Source: Chloroflexota bacterium (GTDB lineage: Bacteria; Desulfobacterota; Desulfuromonadia; Desulfuromonadales; Geopsychrobacteraceae). Taken from it: a DNA stretch of 6,900 nt. A program made the translations under genes and the position numbers. The DNA lies in NCBI GenBank assembly GCA_015222355.1, contig JADFVC010000066.1, positions 1-6,900 of the forward strand, given 5' to 3'. Each line of letters opens with the position of its first letter. Within the stretch, counting starts at the first letter, position 1. Under the pieces are notes generated by a model, which was not told the DNA's origin, ran no database searches, and saw only the letters and a list, made by a program, of their open reading frames with translations. Positions 6,134-6,900 of the stretch are shown piece after piece.

Positions 6134-6754
6134 ATGCCGAAAATAAGCGCCTTTAAAACCCACAGTGATGCTTATGACGAGTGGTTCGTCATCAACTCCG
6201 ATCTCTACGCTGCCGAGCTTAAAATCGTTCGGCAAATGCTGCCGGAATCAACCGACAAAGGATTGGAAGTCGGCATCGGCTCAGGTAAATTTGCCGAACC
6301 TCTGGGAATAAAACTCGGTGTTGAGCCCTGTGAACAGATGGCAGAAAAGGCAAGACGGTTGGGCATCGAGGTGCATCCCGGTGTGGCCGAAGCCTTACCT
6401 TTTGCAGACAACAGCTTTGAATTTGTCTTGCTGGTCACGACCATCTGCTTTGTCGATGACGTCCTGAAAACCTTCCAGGAGGCACTCAGGGTTTTGCAGC
6501 CGGGCGGCTGTCTCCTTGTTGGATTTGTCGACAAGGATAGTGAAATGGGCGCACAATACGAAGCGAATCGCGAGAAAAGCAGATTCTACCGGGAAGCGAC
6601 CTTCTTCTCAACGCAAGAGCTTTTGCACTCTCTGAAAGAAGCTGGATTTATCGACCTCAACAGCAAACAGACCCTGATTCCCAACACACCACAAGGCACG
6701 ATCCGGGACGGTTTTGGCGAGGGGTCCTTCGTCGTCATCAAAGGAGTCAAATAA
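6134..6754 (+). CDS. Class I SAM-dependent methyltransferase (UbiE/Methyltransf_11 type)
   Basis: A 206-residue Rossmann-fold methyltransferase. SAM-site motif I is LEVGIGSG (44-51), the acidic motif II is GVEP with E64 expected to hold the ribose, 'GVAEALPFADNSFEFVLLVTT' begins at 83 and forms the post-II and motif IV region, and 'EALRVLQPGGCLLVGFVD' (116-133) is the motif after it. The N-terminal 'AYDEWF' (13-18) and the C-terminal 'FYREATFFSTQEL' (151-163) and 'EGSFVVIKG' are features I associate with a subfamily common in anaerobic deltaproteobacteria and methanogens; its substrate is not known to me. It is cytosolic and soluble, with no signal or membrane span. The gap from the MetF-like gene is 57 bases with a weak ribosome site (GAGAAA before the ATG), so it is probably the third gene of the amrA operon. 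Substrate cannot be predicted. Confidence 0.9.
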   Translation: MPKISAFKTHSDAYDEWFVINSDLYAAELKIVRQMLPESTDKGLEVGIGSGKFAEPLGIKLGVEPCEQMAEKARRLGIEVHPGVAEALPFADNSFEFVLLVTTICFVDDVLKTFQEALRVLQPGGCLLVGFVDKDSEMGAQYEANREKSRFYREATFFSTQELLHSLKEAGFIDLNSKQTLIPNTPQGTIRDGFGEGSFVVIKGVK

Positions 6755-6883
6755 GGCGGATCAACGAGTCATGTACCTCCGGCTGCATATTCTCACCTAA
6801 TTCCGCCACCTGTTCTTACTTGACACCCGCCGCCCCCGATATTCCAGTGTGCGATTTTTCCTTAGGTAAAGCAGGATCACATT
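6755..6883. other. Non-coding tail after the methyltransferase
   Basis: No supported gene. GGCGGA (6755-6760) and TCCGCC (6802-6807) form a 6-base inverted repeat with a long 41-base spacer and no T-run, so it is not a convincing terminator. A perfect TTGACA occurs at 6820-6825 but no -10 box lies 16-18 bases after it. Near repeats ATTCTCACCT (6789-6798) and ATTCCGCCACCT (6800-6811) are adjacent. Confidence 0.4.
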
Positions 6884-6900
6884 GTGGAACAATTTATTGG
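6884..6900 (+). CDS. Possible start of a further gene, cut by the right edge
   Basis: A GTG at 6884 opens M-E-Q-F-I and runs off the edge. AGGA at 6873-6876 lies 7 bases before it, a normal ribosome-site distance. Five codons are too few to identify a product; the call rests on the ribosome site alone. Confidence 0.3.

Noticed and set aside
6747..6809. 20-codon minus-strand frame from GTG 6809, ending inside the methyltransferase gene
   Set aside because: Its residues (for example MQPEVHDSLIRLI) look protein-like, but it is very short, is bounded by a stop just upstream at 6816-6818, and overlaps the methyltransferase end; not enough to call a gene or a remnant.
6820..6848. Perfect TTGACA as a promoter for the gene at the right edge
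   Set aside because: No -10-like box occurs at 16-18 bases; the region between is very GC-rich and the next A/T-rich stretch is badly spaced.

Overview
The window is an ordinary-looking chromosomal segment of a Gram-negative bacterium. It holds eight recognisable protein genes (one cut by the left edge) and possibly the first codons of a ninth at the right edge. GC content is moderate (about 50-55% by eye). The gene content (MiaB, M42 peptidase, a TPR-containing M48 lipoprotein, AmmeMemoRadiSam protein A, a MetF-like enzyme and a methyltransferase of a kind I associate with anaerobes) suggests a deltaproteobacterium of the Desulfuromonas/Pelobacter/Geobacter type. That placement is inferred from protein style and was not computed. 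No rRNA, tRNA, CRISPR array, transposase or phage gene is visible.

Left part (1-4596), all on the minus strand. Read in the direction of transcription, an M48 metalloprotease lipoprotein (4596-3304) overlaps by 4 bases a small two-helix membrane protein with a PH-like domain (3307-2777). A 98-base gap holding a good sigma70-like promoter follows. Then comes miaB (2678-1329), the tRNA methylthiolase, which overlaps by 4 bases a PHP-domain phosphoesterase-like protein (1332-682). A 75-base gap holding a perfect 25-base palindrome separates this from an M42-family aminopeptidase (606 to beyond the left edge). The likely transcription units are therefore M48-PH and miaB-PHP, with the M42 gene either reading through the palindrome or having its own start.

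Right part (4763-6900), all on the plus strand. It diverges from the M48 gene across a 166-base region with promoter-like elements facing both ways. The order is AmrA (AMMECR1 domain), a compact methylenetetrahydrofolate-reductase-like protein, and a class I SAM-dependent methyltransferase. The gaps are 21 and 57 bases, so this looks like one operon. The usual AmmeMemoRadiSam partners (Memo-like protein B and the radical SAM protein) are not in the window. The last 146 bases are non-coding apart from a possible gene start at 6884.

The most interesting item is the AmrA / MetF-like / methyltransferase group. It ties a widely conserved protein of unresolved function to what looks like one-carbon chemistry. 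The two 4-base gene overlaps and the palindrome are the next most useful leads. I did not find a clear, wholly new system.
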